Positions 34,406-42,201 of a DNA stretch of 64,000 nt are shown in pieces. This DNA is from Viridilinea sp964592425 (GTDB taxonomy: Bacteria > Chloroflexota > Chloroflexia > Chloroflexales > Chloroflexaceae): the NCBI GenBank assembly GCA_964592425.1, contig CAZQCG010000006.1:1-64000 (forward strand). The letters are read 5' to 3'. A program made the translations under genes and the position numbers. The notes beneath the pieces are model-generated. The model was not told where the DNA came from. It searched no databases and saw nothing but the letters and a program-made list of their open reading frames with translations. Numbering within the stretch: the stretch's first letter is position 1; each line of letters starts with the position of its first letter.

Positions 34406-35269
34406 CTATTCAATCTGCAAAATATAGCCCTTGCCGCGCACATTGAGCAGATAGCGCGGCGCACTTGGGTCGGGCTCAATCTTCTGGCGCAGGTGGTGGA
34501 TATGAGGCTTGATCAACTCACCGGCCTCCATATCATTGGCCTCGTAGCCCTGCGCACAGCGCACCAACTGCGTATAGGAGAGCATCTGTCCGGCATGTTC
34601 GGCCAGGCAGAGCAGCAGACGAAACTCGGTGGGTGTCAGGTTAAGCGAGCGACCACCAAGAATGGCCGTCTGGTGCCATGTGTCGAGTTGCAGCTGACCA
34701 ATCTGTACCTGGCGGTCGTTGCTTCCTACACTTCCCGTACCCGGTGCATTTATTGACGGATGTGGTGGGGGCGGCGTGGCTGCCATCATAGGGGGTGGTG
34801 CCATCGTGATCACCGCATCATCAATCAGGTTCGGGCCAACCAGTTCCTGAGCGGCGGCCCCGATCGCGTTCAGCAGGGCATTCTGACGCTGACGCCGTGC
34901 CCGATCAAGCAGGCCAGCATTCACCCGCTCGACGATCTGCCCAGGATCGCTCGTCTTGAGCATATAGTCGAAAATACCCTGATGCATGCCATCAATCGCT
35001 GTTTCGAGCGAGCCATGACCCGTGAGCACGATGACCAGCGTATCGAGACCGCGCTGGCGCAACACCTCAACTACCTGGATGCCATGCATACCAGGCATCT
35101 GGAGATCAACCAGCATCAGGTCAAAACGCTGGCGTTCGAACATTGCGACAGCCTCTTCGCCGCTGGCGGCAACCGTCACTGCGTGGCCGGCGCGACTGAG
35201 CAGCGCCGAGAGGGTCAGGCGAATATTCTGCTCGTCATCGACAACCAGGATCTGCGCTGGCTGGGTCAT
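34406..35269 (-). CDS. Response regulator with receiver and winged-helix DNA-binding domains
   Basis: A 287-residue two-component regulator. The receiver domain (residues 5-125) has acidic residues DD11-12, phospho-acceptor Asp55 (LMLVDLQMPG), Thr83 (VLTGHG) and Lys105 (YMLKTSDP). A Pro/Met/Ala-rich linker (about 160-185) leads to an OmpR/PhoB-type winged helix (LNLTPTEFRLLLCLAEHAGQMLSY...IHHLRQKIEPD...LNVRGKGYIL). The ATG at 35269 has GGAG 8 bases upstream. Its gene is divergent from a histidine kinase with a 142-base spacer, so the two almost certainly form one system, possibly autoregulated. The target genes are unknown. Confidence 0.92.
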   Translation of the reverse strand: MTQPAQILVVDDEQNIRLTLSALLSRAGHAVTVAASGEEAVAMFERQRFDLMLVDLQMPGMHGIQVVEVLRQRGLDTLVIVLTGHGSLETAIDGMHQGIFDYMLKTSDPGQIVERVNAGLLDRARRQRQNALLNAIGAAAQELVGPNLIDDAVITMAPPPMMAATPPPPHPSINAPGTGSVGSNDRQVQIGQLQLDTWHQTAILGGRSLNLTPTEFRLLLCLAEHAGQMLSYTQLVRCAQGYEANDMEAGELIKPHIHHLRQKIEPDPSAPRYLLNVRGKGYILQIE

Positions 35270-35411
35270 GCGTTTGCGCTCCGTGCCAAAAAGCACTATA
35301 TTGGGGGGGTGAGCGTTGGCGGCATTATACTGTGCAGCGCTTCACGGTGTCAATGTAGACCAGGCAGTCAACTGCTGCATGCAAGTCCTGACCGGGTGCG
35401 GAGTTACAGCC

Positions 35412-36815
35412 ATGGGCGAGCTTGAACATCTCAGGGCCTACAACCGTGAACTCGAGTTACGCCTATGTGCTGCCGAAGCGCGTGCGGAAGCTGTCGAGCG
35501 GGAGGCGGAATTACAGCAGAGTCGTGCTCTCGAGTTGAGTGCACGGCTGAGCGCAATTCTCTCAATCTCGGCGGTTCTGTTGATCAGTCGTGATGTTGAA
35601 GCGATTGTGCAACTCGTGGTACGCGAGGCGGTCGGGCTCTTTCCCGGCACCAGCGCGGCACACCTTTTTATGCTCGACCCCGACAGCGAACGTCCGGTGC
35701 TCTGGGCTTCGGCATGTCCGGTTGAGCGCCGGGTCGGGCCTGGCCTGGCCGATATGGCCATCCTTGCTCCTCGGGCGATGCTCCTGGTTGGCCCGGAGCT
35801 TGAGTTGGCGCTCGCCCGTATCAACGAGGCCGATCTAGCCTCGCTGCGCATCAGCATCGGCGAATGGCCACCCTACTGTGCCCTGCTTGCCCCCCTGCGT
35901 GTCGAAAGTTCGCGTATGGGGGCACTCGTGCTCTACGGCAGTGTCCAGGCCCATCTCTACCACCCCCGTGATATCCCCTTTGTCCAGGCCCTCGCCGATC
36001 TCACCGCCGTGGCCATCGATGAAGTGCAGCAGCGTGCCCGCGCCGCCACCCTGCAGCGCGATCTCGCCATTACGCAGTCCTTGCACGCCGAGGCTCAGGC
36101 ACGTCTCAACACCGCCCAGGCGCAGCTGCTGCAGAGTGCCAAACTTGCCGCTGTCGGCGAACTGTCGGCCTCGGTGGCCCACGAGATTAACAATCCGCTC
36201 TACGCCGCCCGCAACAGTCTCTACCTGGTTGAGCAAGATCTTACTCCCGATGCGCCCCAGCGCACTTTTCTCGCCATTGCTCAGCAAGAGCTTGGCCGCA
36301 TTGCGCGGATTATTACCCGTATGCGCGACTTCTACCGCCCGACCCGGGCCGAGCTTGCTATTACCAGCATCAATGCCATTCTGCGCGAGACGCTCGAACT
36401 CGTGCAGACCCACTTGCGCCATGGTCATATTAATGCCGTTGCTACCCTTGACCCTGACATGCCCTCGACGATCGCCCATGCCGACCAGTTGCGCCAGGTC
36501 TTTCTCAACATCATCCTTAATGCCTGTGACGCCATGCCTCGGGGTGGCGACCTGCGCGTGACGACCCAACTGCTTCAAGCACGCCCTGAAGCCCCTCCTA
36601 CCATCGGTATCTACATCGCTGATACCGGCGTCGGGGTTGCCCCTGAGCACATCCCGCACCTCTTTGAACCCTTCTACACCACCAAGGCTCAGGGTACCGG
36701 ACTTGGCCTCGCCATTAGCGCCCACATTATTACCCAGCACAGCGGGCGCATTACAGTCGAGAGCGAACCTCACCAGGGTACCACCTTCACCATCCTGTTA
36801 CCCGTCAGCCGGTAG
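35412..36815 (+). CDS. Soluble GAF-domain sensor histidine kinase
   Basis: A 467-residue kinase without membrane spans. After an N-terminal coiled coil (residues 2-48) comes a GAF-like sensory domain (about 50-205), a second coil (205-245), HisKA with phospho-acceptor His257 (SVAHEINNPL) and the HATPase domain with N box (NIILNACDAMP), G1 (IADTGVGV), F box (FEPFYTTK) and G2 (GTGLGLAIS). The kinase is therefore cytosolic and probably senses a small molecule or redox signal. The ATG at 35412 begins the conserved coil; 32 codons upstream are open but unlikely to be translated. It is the partner of the divergent regulator. Confidence 0.9.
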   Translation: MGELEHLRAYNRELELRLCAAEARAEAVEREAELQQSRALELSARLSAILSISAVLLISRDVEAIVQLVVREAVGLFPGTSAAHLFMLDPDSERPVLWASACPVERRVGPGLADMAILAPRAMLLVGPELELALARINEADLASLRISIGEWPPYCALLAPLRVESSRMGALVLYGSVQAHLYHPRDIPFVQALADLTAVAIDEVQQRARAATLQRDLAITQSLHAEAQARLNTAQAQLLQSAKLAAVGELSASVAHEINNPLYAARNSLYLVEQDLTPDAPQRTFLAIAQQELGRIARIITRMRDFYRPTRAELAITSINAILRETLELVQTHLRHGHINAVATLDPDMPSTIAHADQLRQVFLNIILNACDAMPRGGDLRVTTQLLQARPEAPPTIGIYIADTGVGVAPEHIPHLFEPFYTTKAQGTGLGLAISAHIITQHSGRITVESEPHQGTTFTILLPVSR

Positions 36816-36859
36816 CAAGTCTGGGCGGGTGCGCTATCGTAGTAGGCAGATGCGGCACC

Positions 36860-36959
36860 NNNNNNNNNNNNNNNNNNNNNNNNNNNNNNNNNNNNNNNNN
36901 NNNNNNNNNNNNNNNNNNNNNNNNNNNNNNNNNNNNNNNNNNNNNNNNNNNNNNNNNNN
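36860..36959. other. Assembly gap (100 N)
   Basis: Exactly 100 undetermined bases, the usual placeholder for a gap of unknown size. The base sequence on the two sides belongs to the same repeat (GCGGCACC before, ACCGGGGCG after), so the gap probably reflects collapse of a longer tandem array. Confidence 0.95.
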
Positions 36960-37104
36960 ACCGGGGCGCGGGCGGCAGCGACGTAGGGGCGGCACCACCG
37001 GGGCGCGGGCGGCAGCGACGTAGGGGCGGCACCACCGGGGCGCGGGCGGCATCGATGTAGGGGCGGCATCACCGGGGCGCGGGCGTCGTCGCGTAGGGGC
37101 GTAG
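36960..37104. repeat. 37-bp GC-rich tandem repeat array
   Basis: Direct tandem units of 37 bp containing ACCACCGGGGCGCGGGCGGC followed by a variable 4-7 bases and TAGGGGCGGC. Complete units lie at 36994-37030 and 37031-37067, a 5'-truncated unit at 36960-36993, and a diverged unit from 37068. There are no spacers, so this is not a CRISPR. The array extends to an unknown extent into the gap. All frames through it are open because of base composition only. Confidence 0.85.
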
Positions 37105-37128
37105 CAGCTACCGCTGCTACGCCCCTAC
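37093..37128. terminator. 16-bp perfect palindrome between convergent genes
   Basis: GTAGGGGCGTAGCAGC (37093-37108), loop TACC, GCTGCTACGCCCCTAC (37113-37128). It starts within the last unit of the tandem array and ends 7 bases before the 3' end of the minus-strand hydrolase gene. It lacks a T tract. Its core is shared with the palindrome at 42144-42180. Confidence 0.65.
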
Positions 37129-37135
37129 ATCGTCC

Positions 37136-38020
37136 CTAACATCCCTCACTCCTCACCTCATGCATGGTGGCGATTGCTGCGTCGATCAACCGGGCCACCA
37201 GGTCGGGATCCTCCATCGGAATGAAATGGCCATGGCCGGTGAGATGCAGATCGCGCCCGTTGGGGAAGGCCGTCGCCAGGTCGGGTGTCGTTGGTGAGGC
37301 GCTCAGGTTGGCCAGGGGGTCTTCAAGATAGGGGTGGCCGCGAACGACCGTGACCGGGATGTGAACCGCAGCGATGGCTTCATAGATCGCGTGCTCACTG
37401 GCGGTGTGGTAGATCTCGGCCTCAACTGCAGGAGGACACGCCAGTTCGTAACCCTGGCCCCCAGGCAAGCGGCGCAGGCCGTGGTTGCAGTAGGCATGCA
37501 GGGCCAGGGGATGCCACTGGTTGAAGGGTGAGCGGGTATGTAGGCGCTGGTAAAAGGCGGCTGGCGAAATCCAGTGGTTGCGCCGTCGGGCTGCGCCATG
37601 TACCCCAGGTAGTCGCCCGATGTAGTGGTGTAGTGGTAAGATCACGGGGTCGATCAGCAGTAGGGCCGCAAAAACCTCGGGGGCCAGGGCCGCCGCCAGG
37701 GCTGTCGCATAACCACCGAGTGAGTGACCCACCCCTAGCGCCCCGCGCAGGCCAAGTGCCCGGGCCAGGGCCGCCAGATCGGCCCCTAAGTCGGGCCAGC
37801 GGTAGGGCGGCGCAGGACGGGCACTCTGCCCATGGCCACGCTGGTCGTAGGCGATCCGGTGCCGCCCTGCTAGCTGCGCGATCACCGGTGCCCAGCAGCG
37901 TCCATGAAAGCCATTGGCGTGTGCAAAGATGATCGGTGGTCCCTCACCTGGCCACGTATAGACCGCCAGTTCGACTCCGTTTGCTTCCACCCGGCTCGTT
38001 GTGGGTTGCTCGTAGTGCAT
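37136..38020 (-). CDS. Alpha/beta fold hydrolase
   Basis: A 294-residue soluble hydrolase. Landmarks are PIIFAHANGFHGRCW (oxyanion region), IAYDQRGHGQSARP, the nucleophile elbow GVGHSLGGYATA (Ser) and His in LTGHGHFIPMEDPD; a Glu or Asp in the segment preceding GRDLHLTG would complete the triad. AAAGGC precedes the ATG by 9 bases. The family includes esterases, C-C hydrolases and haloperoxidase-like enzymes; no substrate is implied by its neighbours. Confidence 0.85.
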   Translation of the reverse strand: MHYEQPTTSRVEANGVELAVYTWPGEGPPIIFAHANGFHGRCWAPVIAQLAGRHRIAYDQRGHGQSARPAPPYRWPDLGADLAALARALGLRGALGVGHSLGGYATALAAALAPEVFAALLLIDPVILPLHHYIGRLPGVHGAARRRNHWISPAAFYQRLHTRSPFNQWHPLALHAYCNHGLRRLPGGQGYELACPPAVEAEIYHTASEHAIYEAIAAVHIPVTVVRGHPYLEDPLANLSASPTTPDLATAFPNGRDLHLTGHGHFIPMEDPDLVARLIDAAIATMHEVRSEGC

Positions 38021-38197
38021 AGATGCTTGCCTTTCGGCGCAGAAACCCGCATCGTTTACGGATGACGAGAGGAAGCGCCCTGCTTTAGCCCGCTTCAGGC
38101 CTAAGAGAAGGATTTAGGAGATAGCAAAGAGAAAATAGCCCGAGCGCATCAGTACGCGGCGAGTGACGCTGAACGGTAAACCAGCCCGAAACCTTGT

Positions 38198-39238
38198 CTA
38201 AAAGAATAACTTGGCAATCTTCCAGACCCCCTGACTCCAGGGTACCCGGTGCGAGACCCCGGTCGCATGCTGGAAGTCGGCCAGGTGCTCGACATACCAG
38301 CGATAGTTACGCACCAGGGCCTCTTTGTTTGAATATTTAGGGCGGAAGCCGAGTACCTGTTCGGCCTTCTCGACGGCGACGAAGGAGTCTTCGGTCACGG
38401 TGCCGTAGGCCCATTTGTAGACCGGCGAGAGTTTGAGTTTCTCCATCAGCACCAGGATGGCTGTAGCCGGGGCCGCCGGAAAGCTGATGATCCGTTTATT
38501 AAAGCCAGCAGCATCAAGCACAGCCTGAAAGTCCTCTTTGATGGTCGTAAACTCACGCGCACCGATGTTGAAGGTGTCGTTGACCTGTTCACGGTCGAGG
38601 CTCAGACAGAGGTAGATCGCCTCGCAGAGGTCTTCGACATCGAGCAACTGGTAGCGATTCTTGCCATTGCCAGGCAGCGGAAAGTTCTTGCCATCCTTGG
38701 CCCAATCGTAGAGCATGGCGAAGATGCCGAGGCGCTCCGGGCCGATAAAGGACTTGGGCCGGATGATTGGCACGCACATGCCCTGGCTGCGGTAGCTAGC
38801 GCAGATCTGCTCGGCCTGTACTTTGGCCTCGCCATACGGCCCGACCCCATCAAGGCGGTCGTTCTCAAGCAGTGGGTGATGGTCGGGAATACCATAGACC
38901 GCCGTAGTCGAGATATGCACAAAGCGCTCGACCTTAGCTTCGAAGGCGGTCTGAATGACGTTACGGGTGCCATCGATATCAGTGGAGAAGATATCGGCGG
39001 GCTTGTAGAGCGGCAGGGCGGCCGCAGTATGGACAACCAGATCGACCCCTTCAAGGGCGTGCGCAACGGCCCCCCGGTTGCGAATATCACCGGTATGTAC
39101 CTCAACCTGCCCGTGTTCGGGGTAGTCGAAGGGGGCAATATCCAGGGAGCGTACACGGTAGCCGCGCTCAAGCAGGTAGCGTACCAGGTTGATGCCGAGG
39201 AAACCGGCACCGCCAGTGATCAGAACTCGTTTACTCAT
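38198..39238 (-). CDS. Extended SDR NAD-dependent epimerase/dehydratase
   Basis: A 346-residue Rossmann enzyme with the start RVLITGGAGFLGINLVRYLL, an Asp at the end of strand 2 (LDIAPF, favouring NAD), the conserved HTAAALP block, and the catalytic YGEAK (Tyr-x-x-x-Lys) with upstream Ser/Thr in ISTTAVYG. The C-terminal region (PKYSNKEALVRNYRWYVEH) is typical of nucleoside-diphosphate-sugar epimerase-like proteins. It might act on a sugar nucleotide or on a sterol/hydroxy-acyl substrate. The gene lies 12 bases downstream of the DUF190-CBS gene and is likely cotranscribed with it. Confidence 0.85.
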   Translation of the reverse strand: MSKRVLITGGAGFLGINLVRYLLERGYRVRSLDIAPFDYPEHGQVEVHTGDIRNRGAVAHALEGVDLVVHTAAALPLYKPADIFSTDIDGTRNVIQTAFEAKVERFVHISTTAVYGIPDHHPLLENDRLDGVGPYGEAKVQAEQICASYRSQGMCVPIIRPKSFIGPERLGIFAMLYDWAKDGKNFPLPGNGKNRYQLLDVEDLCEAIYLCLSLDREQVNDTFNIGAREFTTIKEDFQAVLDAAGFNKRIISFPAAPATAILVLMEKLKLSPVYKWAYGTVTEDSFVAVEKAEQVLGFRPKYSNKEALVRNYRWYVEHLADFQHATGVSHRVPWSQGVWKIAKLFF

Positions 39239-39250
39239 CGGTTGTTATTC

Positions 39251-40522
39251 CTACTCACTTTGTTGCATCAGGGCACGGATGAGTCCGCTACGGGCGATCA
39301 CCCCCAGCAGGCGCCGCTCGGCATCGACGACCGCTAACTGGCTCAGGTTCAGTTCAAGCAGGCGGCTGGCGGCCTCAAGCAAACTGTCCATCGGGGCAAG
39401 CGTCGGCGGATCGCGGCTGATAACCTGCTCGAGGCCCCGGTCGTTGCCCGGCAAGTTGCTTGCTGCGGAGGGTATTTCGTGCTGTAGTTCACTGAGGAGT
39501 TGGGCCCGCTCGGTGGGATCGAGCCCGCGCAGGGCTGCTTGCGGGTCAAACATGCCCACCAGGCGCCGGCTGGCATCGACGACCAGCAGATCACGTTCGG
39601 GCGCGGCCAGCCAGAGGCTGAGGGCTATGCTGAGCCTCTGGCTGGCGAGCACTTCATAGGTGGCGGTCTGCATCACCAGTCGCACCGGCGGCGGTGGTTG
39701 GGCATCACGCAGTTCGCCACTCTCGCGGTTGGAAGTCGCCTCATGCACGGCGGCGCGCAACACCTGCTCCTGACCGAGCAGGCCGCATACCTGTCCCTGT
39801 GGGTCGAGCACCGGCAACTGCGGGTAGCCCCACTCGACCATCGTGACGAGGGCCTGGGGGATGCTGGTGCTCAGCAAGATACTGGGCGGTTCGCTCCGCA
39901 TCACATCCATGACGGTGCGCCCGGTCAGTGCTTGCAGGGCCAGGCTGCGCTCGGCGGGGGCAAGTTGAGCGAGCAGGTGCGGGGGTAGTCGTAGGCCGAC
40001 GCGCCAGGCAAGATCCTGAGGGGTGACCAGTCCGGCCAGGCCACCCTGCCTATCGACCACCGGCAGAACCCCCAGCCCCTCGCTGGCAAGCCGCTCCAAC
40101 GCGACAACTGCCAGTTCACTTGCGCTGACCGTCGGTGCAGGGCTGCGCATCAGGTCGCCGCTGCTGTGGTCATTGGCAAATGGCCCACGAGCATGCAGGG
40201 TAGCTCGGTAGATGGGGATATCTTCAATGGTGACCAGTGTCTCGGTAAGCAGACGATCGATCAGCGGTAAGAGGCGTTCAACCCGTTCAGTCCGGTCGAT
40301 CCACTCAATTACCACCGGCTCACGCGCCTCAAGCGGACGGTTGAGCGAGGCACCAGTACGCTGGCCTGGCCCGAAGCCGGCCAGGCCAGCCAGGGCCGTC
40401 GCGCCGGTAGCCCCGATCCGACGCAACTCTTCAAGGATGGCCAGGTAGTGTGGGCTACCCTGCCACTGATCGGCACGACCCAGGTAGATGCGCACGCGCT
40501 GGATGCGGTCAATCACGGTCAT
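39251..40522 (-). CDS. DUF190 domain protein with CBS repeats
   Basis: A 423-residue soluble protein. The first ~105 residues are DUF190 (RVRIYLGRADQWQGSPHYLAI, then GATGATALAGLAGFG), a PII-like fold. Four CBS-like motifs follow: LMRSPAPTVSASELAVVALE, VMDVMRSEPPSILLSTSIPQA, the region from YEVLASQRLSIALSLWLAAP, and VISRDPPTLAPMDSLLEAA, each ending in a 'VVD..G..G' type turn. CBS pairs bind adenine nucleotides and DUF190 proteins are PII-like, so an energy- or nucleotide-sensing role is plausible. AGGAGG lies 6 bases before the ATG at 40522; a nearby ATG two codons upstream overlaps that site. Confidence 0.85.
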   Translation of the reverse strand: MTVIDRIQRVRIYLGRADQWQGSPHYLAILEELRRIGATGATALAGLAGFGPGQRTGASLNRPLEAREPVVIEWIDRTERVERLLPLIDRLLTETLVTIEDIPIYRATLHARGPFANDHSSGDLMRSPAPTVSASELAVVALERLASEGLGVLPVVDRQGGLAGLVTPQDLAWRVGLRLPPHLLAQLAPAERSLALQALTGRTVMDVMRSEPPSILLSTSIPQALVTMVEWGYPQLPVLDPQGQVCGLLGQEQVLRAAVHEATSNRESGELRDAQPPPPVRLVMQTATYEVLASQRLSIALSLWLAAPERDLLVVDASRRLVGMFDPQAALRGLDPTERAQLLSELQHEIPSAASNLPGNDRGLEQVISRDPPTLAPMDSLLEAASRLLELNLSQLAVVDAERRLLGVIARSGLIRALMQQSE

Positions 40523-40665
40523 CAACATCCTCCTGACCGCGATTATATAGCAATCCAGGTGGCTGGGAGTCAAACTGTTCATGCCCATTGACAGAGCGCC
40601 TGGAAAGTGCTACAAATACATGAATTTCCTCTAACCGAAAATAAATACACGCGAAGGATACGGTT

Positions 40666-41001
40666 ATGCCAAGAGCACTAACCCTAGTCGGCGTATCGGG
40701 ATCGCAGACTGGCCGCGAAACCGTTGTGACCGACCGTACATCAATTGTTGGTTCAGCCCCTGACTGTCACCTGCGCCTGCGTGATCGCCTCGTCATGCCT
40801 CGGCATGCCGAGATCCGTGCCTTTGTTGATCGCTGGCTCATTCTGTCGCTCGATCCGGCGGCGGCCATTTTTGTCAATGGCGAGCCGGTCACTTCCCAGC
40901 AGCGCCTTGATGAGGGTGACTTGATAACTGTTGGCACGGTCAGCTTCCGGGCGGCAATCCACCACCTCGGTGAGCGCCAGGTGGGCGGGGCAACGCGTTA
41001 A
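40666..41001 (+). CDS. Small FHA-like domain protein
   Basis: A 111-residue, single-domain protein resembling a forkhead-associated fold: GRETVVTDRTSIVGSAPDCHLRL corresponds to the 'G..x.IGR...D..L' part, PRHAEIRAF to the SxxHA segment with Pro-Arg-His, and FVNGEPVTSQQRLDEGDLITVGTVSF to the NG..L..GD.I.(I/V)G stretch. The usual Gly-Arg and Ser of the phosphopeptide site are replaced (VGSA, PRHAE), so binding may differ. GAAGGA precedes the ATG. It is monocistronic and ends at a terminator. Confidence 0.7.
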   Translation: MPRALTLVGVSGSQTGRETVVTDRTSIVGSAPDCHLRLRDRLVMPRHAEIRAFVDRWLILSLDPAAAIFVNGEPVTSQQRLDEGDLITVGTVSFRAAIHHLGERQVGGATR

Positions 41002-41026
41002 GGGATAGCCGTACGCTTAATCAAAA

Positions 41027-41064
41027 CAAGCCCGCCGAGGTCTGACAAAACCTCGGCGGGCTTG
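41027..41064. terminator. Bidirectional intrinsic terminator
   Basis: CAAGCCCGCCGAGGT (41027-41041), an eight-base loop and ACCTCGGCGGGCTTG (41050-41064) form a perfect 15-bp stem. It is followed by CTTTCT on the plus strand and preceded by AATCAAAA (T-rich on the minus strand), so it can act on both converging genes. Confidence 0.85.
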
Positions 41065-41081
41065 CTTTCTCTGGCTGGGCC

Positions 41082-41660
41082 TCACTGTTGCGGGCAGGTG
41101 GCCCAGGTGTGAAAGTCGCTGTTAATGTCGTGGGTGAAGCCGTTGAGCATCTGGTTCATCTTGTACTCCATCGTGCGCTCACCGAGGTTCTGCAAGAAGC
41201 GCGTCGGTAGCAGGTTGAGCATATGGGGTACGGGGATAGACATATCGATCTCGACATTGTACTCGACGGCGGTGTAATCGGGCTGGGGCCAGAAGATCGC
41301 CTCTGCCGTCAACGTCCCGTTGAACATATGCCCAGCCGGTACCGGTGGGCCGTCGTGGGCTGGCAAAAGGCGGATCGAGCGCCCTGGTTCGTGATGCGCT
41401 TGCAGGTCGAAGATTGCCGCCATATCGTGGCCGTGGCCATCGGTTGCCCCGACGATCAGGCGGTAGCGGTCGATGCCATAGGCGTAACAGTCGAGCGAGT
41501 CGGGCAGCAGCCGGAAGACGGCAGGCACGTCACAGAAGTAGGCATAGGCGACCTCGACCGGGGCGGCAAACTCGAAGATATGCACTGCCTGGCCACCAAG
41601 GTCGATGTAGCGATCGTGCGTCGGCTGCACCAGTGTGCGCAGATACCGCGAAGCCGCCAT
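41082..41660 (-). CDS. DUF1997-type SRPBCC-like protein
   Basis: A 192-residue soluble protein with a likely START/SRPBCC helix-grip fold. The pattern HIFEFAAPVEVAYAYFCDVPAVFRLLPD is the usual first strand and helices; AEAIFWPQPDYTAVEYNVEIDMSIPVPH and FLQNLGERTMEYKMNQMLNGF make the C-terminal sheet and helix. It resembles DUF1997 proteins of cyanobacteria and Chloroflexi. The ATG at 41660 has GAGGGG just upstream; in-frame ATGs further up are poor. A role in binding a hydrophobic ligand is a family-level inference. Confidence 0.65.
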   Translation of the reverse strand: MAASRYLRTLVQPTHDRYIDLGGQAVHIFEFAAPVEVAYAYFCDVPAVFRLLPDSLDCYAYGIDRYRLIVGATDGHGHDMAAIFDLQAHHEPGRSIRLLPAHDGPPVPAGHMFNGTLTAEAIFWPQPDYTAVEYNVEIDMSIPVPHMLNLLPTRFLQNLGERTMEYKMNQMLNGFTHDINSDFHTWATCPQQ

Positions 41661-41746
41661 AAGCCCCCTCATTTCATATATGCAAATCCTAAGTGCCCGG
41701 ATTATAGCACCTTGCCCTTGCCGATGCAACATAAGTTGCGAACTCG

Positions 41747-41775
41747 TTGACTTTTTGCATACAGAGTCATACAAT
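41747..41775 (+). promoter_or_regulatory. Sigma-70-type promoter
   Basis: TTGACT (41747-41752), a 17-base spacer and TACAAT (41770-41775), 34 bases before the ATG at 41810. Confidence 0.75.
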
Positions 41776-41809
41776 AGGCTGTGCTGTGAGTGATCGCAAG
41801 GAGTGCCTT

Positions 41810-42139
41810 ATGAGCAACCGCCCGGTAGGCGATAACACTGGCATCTTCACGCTCTTGTTCCGCGAGGTCGGCCTCTTCTCTGAACAAACATGGCAGTGGG
41901 TCAACGAGCGGGCGCGCGAGTCGCAGAAGTATGTTGAGGAGCGGGCGCGGGATACCCAGAAGTACCTGGAAGACCAGGCCCGCGATGATCGTACGATGTT
42001 GGTGGATGACGACAAGCGTCGCCTGGCTGAGGCCGAGACACGCAAGGCTGAAGCCGAAGCGCGCTTGCTCGAACAGGTGCGCCTGGCCAAGCAGGCCGGG
42101 TTGGATGTTGAGGCGATCCTGCGCCGCACACGTTCGTAA
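41810..42139 (+). CDS. Small charged coiled-coil protein
   Basis: A 109-residue highly charged helical protein. The region from residue 25 to 95 alternates Glu/Asp and Arg/Lys with Ala (NERARESQKYVEERARDTQ, LAEAETRKAEAEARLLEQ), typical of a long coiled coil; no cysteines, membrane spans or signal peptide. AAGGAG stands 7 bases before the ATG at 41810, which fixes the start. I do not recognise a family. It has its own good promoter and a strong palindromic terminator, so it is expressed as a single gene. Confidence 0.65.
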   Translation: MSNRPVGDNTGIFTLLFREVGLFSEQTWQWVNERARESQKYVEERARDTQKYLEDQARDDRTMLVDDDKRRLAEAETRKAEAEARLLEQVRLAKQAGLDVEAILRRTRS

Positions 42140-42143
42140 GTAA

Positions 42144-42180
42144 GGAGGGGCGCAGCAGCGTTCGCTGCTGCGCCCCCTCC
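42144..42180. terminator. Palindrome between convergent genes
   Basis: GGAGGGG-CGCAGCAGCG (42144-42160), TT, CGCTGCTGCG-CCCCCTCC (42163-42180): a 17-bp stem with one bulged C. It lies between the coiled-coil gene and the 3' end of the DinG-type gene, with no T tract. The core GGGGCGYAGCAGC/GCTGCTRCGCCCC is the same as at 37093-37128. Confidence 0.65.
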
Positions 42181-42201
42181 GGTGTGGTGATCTTTATCCC
42201 C

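Noticed and set aside
36637..37072. Open frames running through the N gap and the 37-bp repeats
   Set aside because: The unknown bases cannot be translated, and the repeat is open in several frames only because of its composition.
36960..37104. A CRISPR array
   Set aside because: Units are contiguous, with no unique spacers, and no cas gene is in the window.
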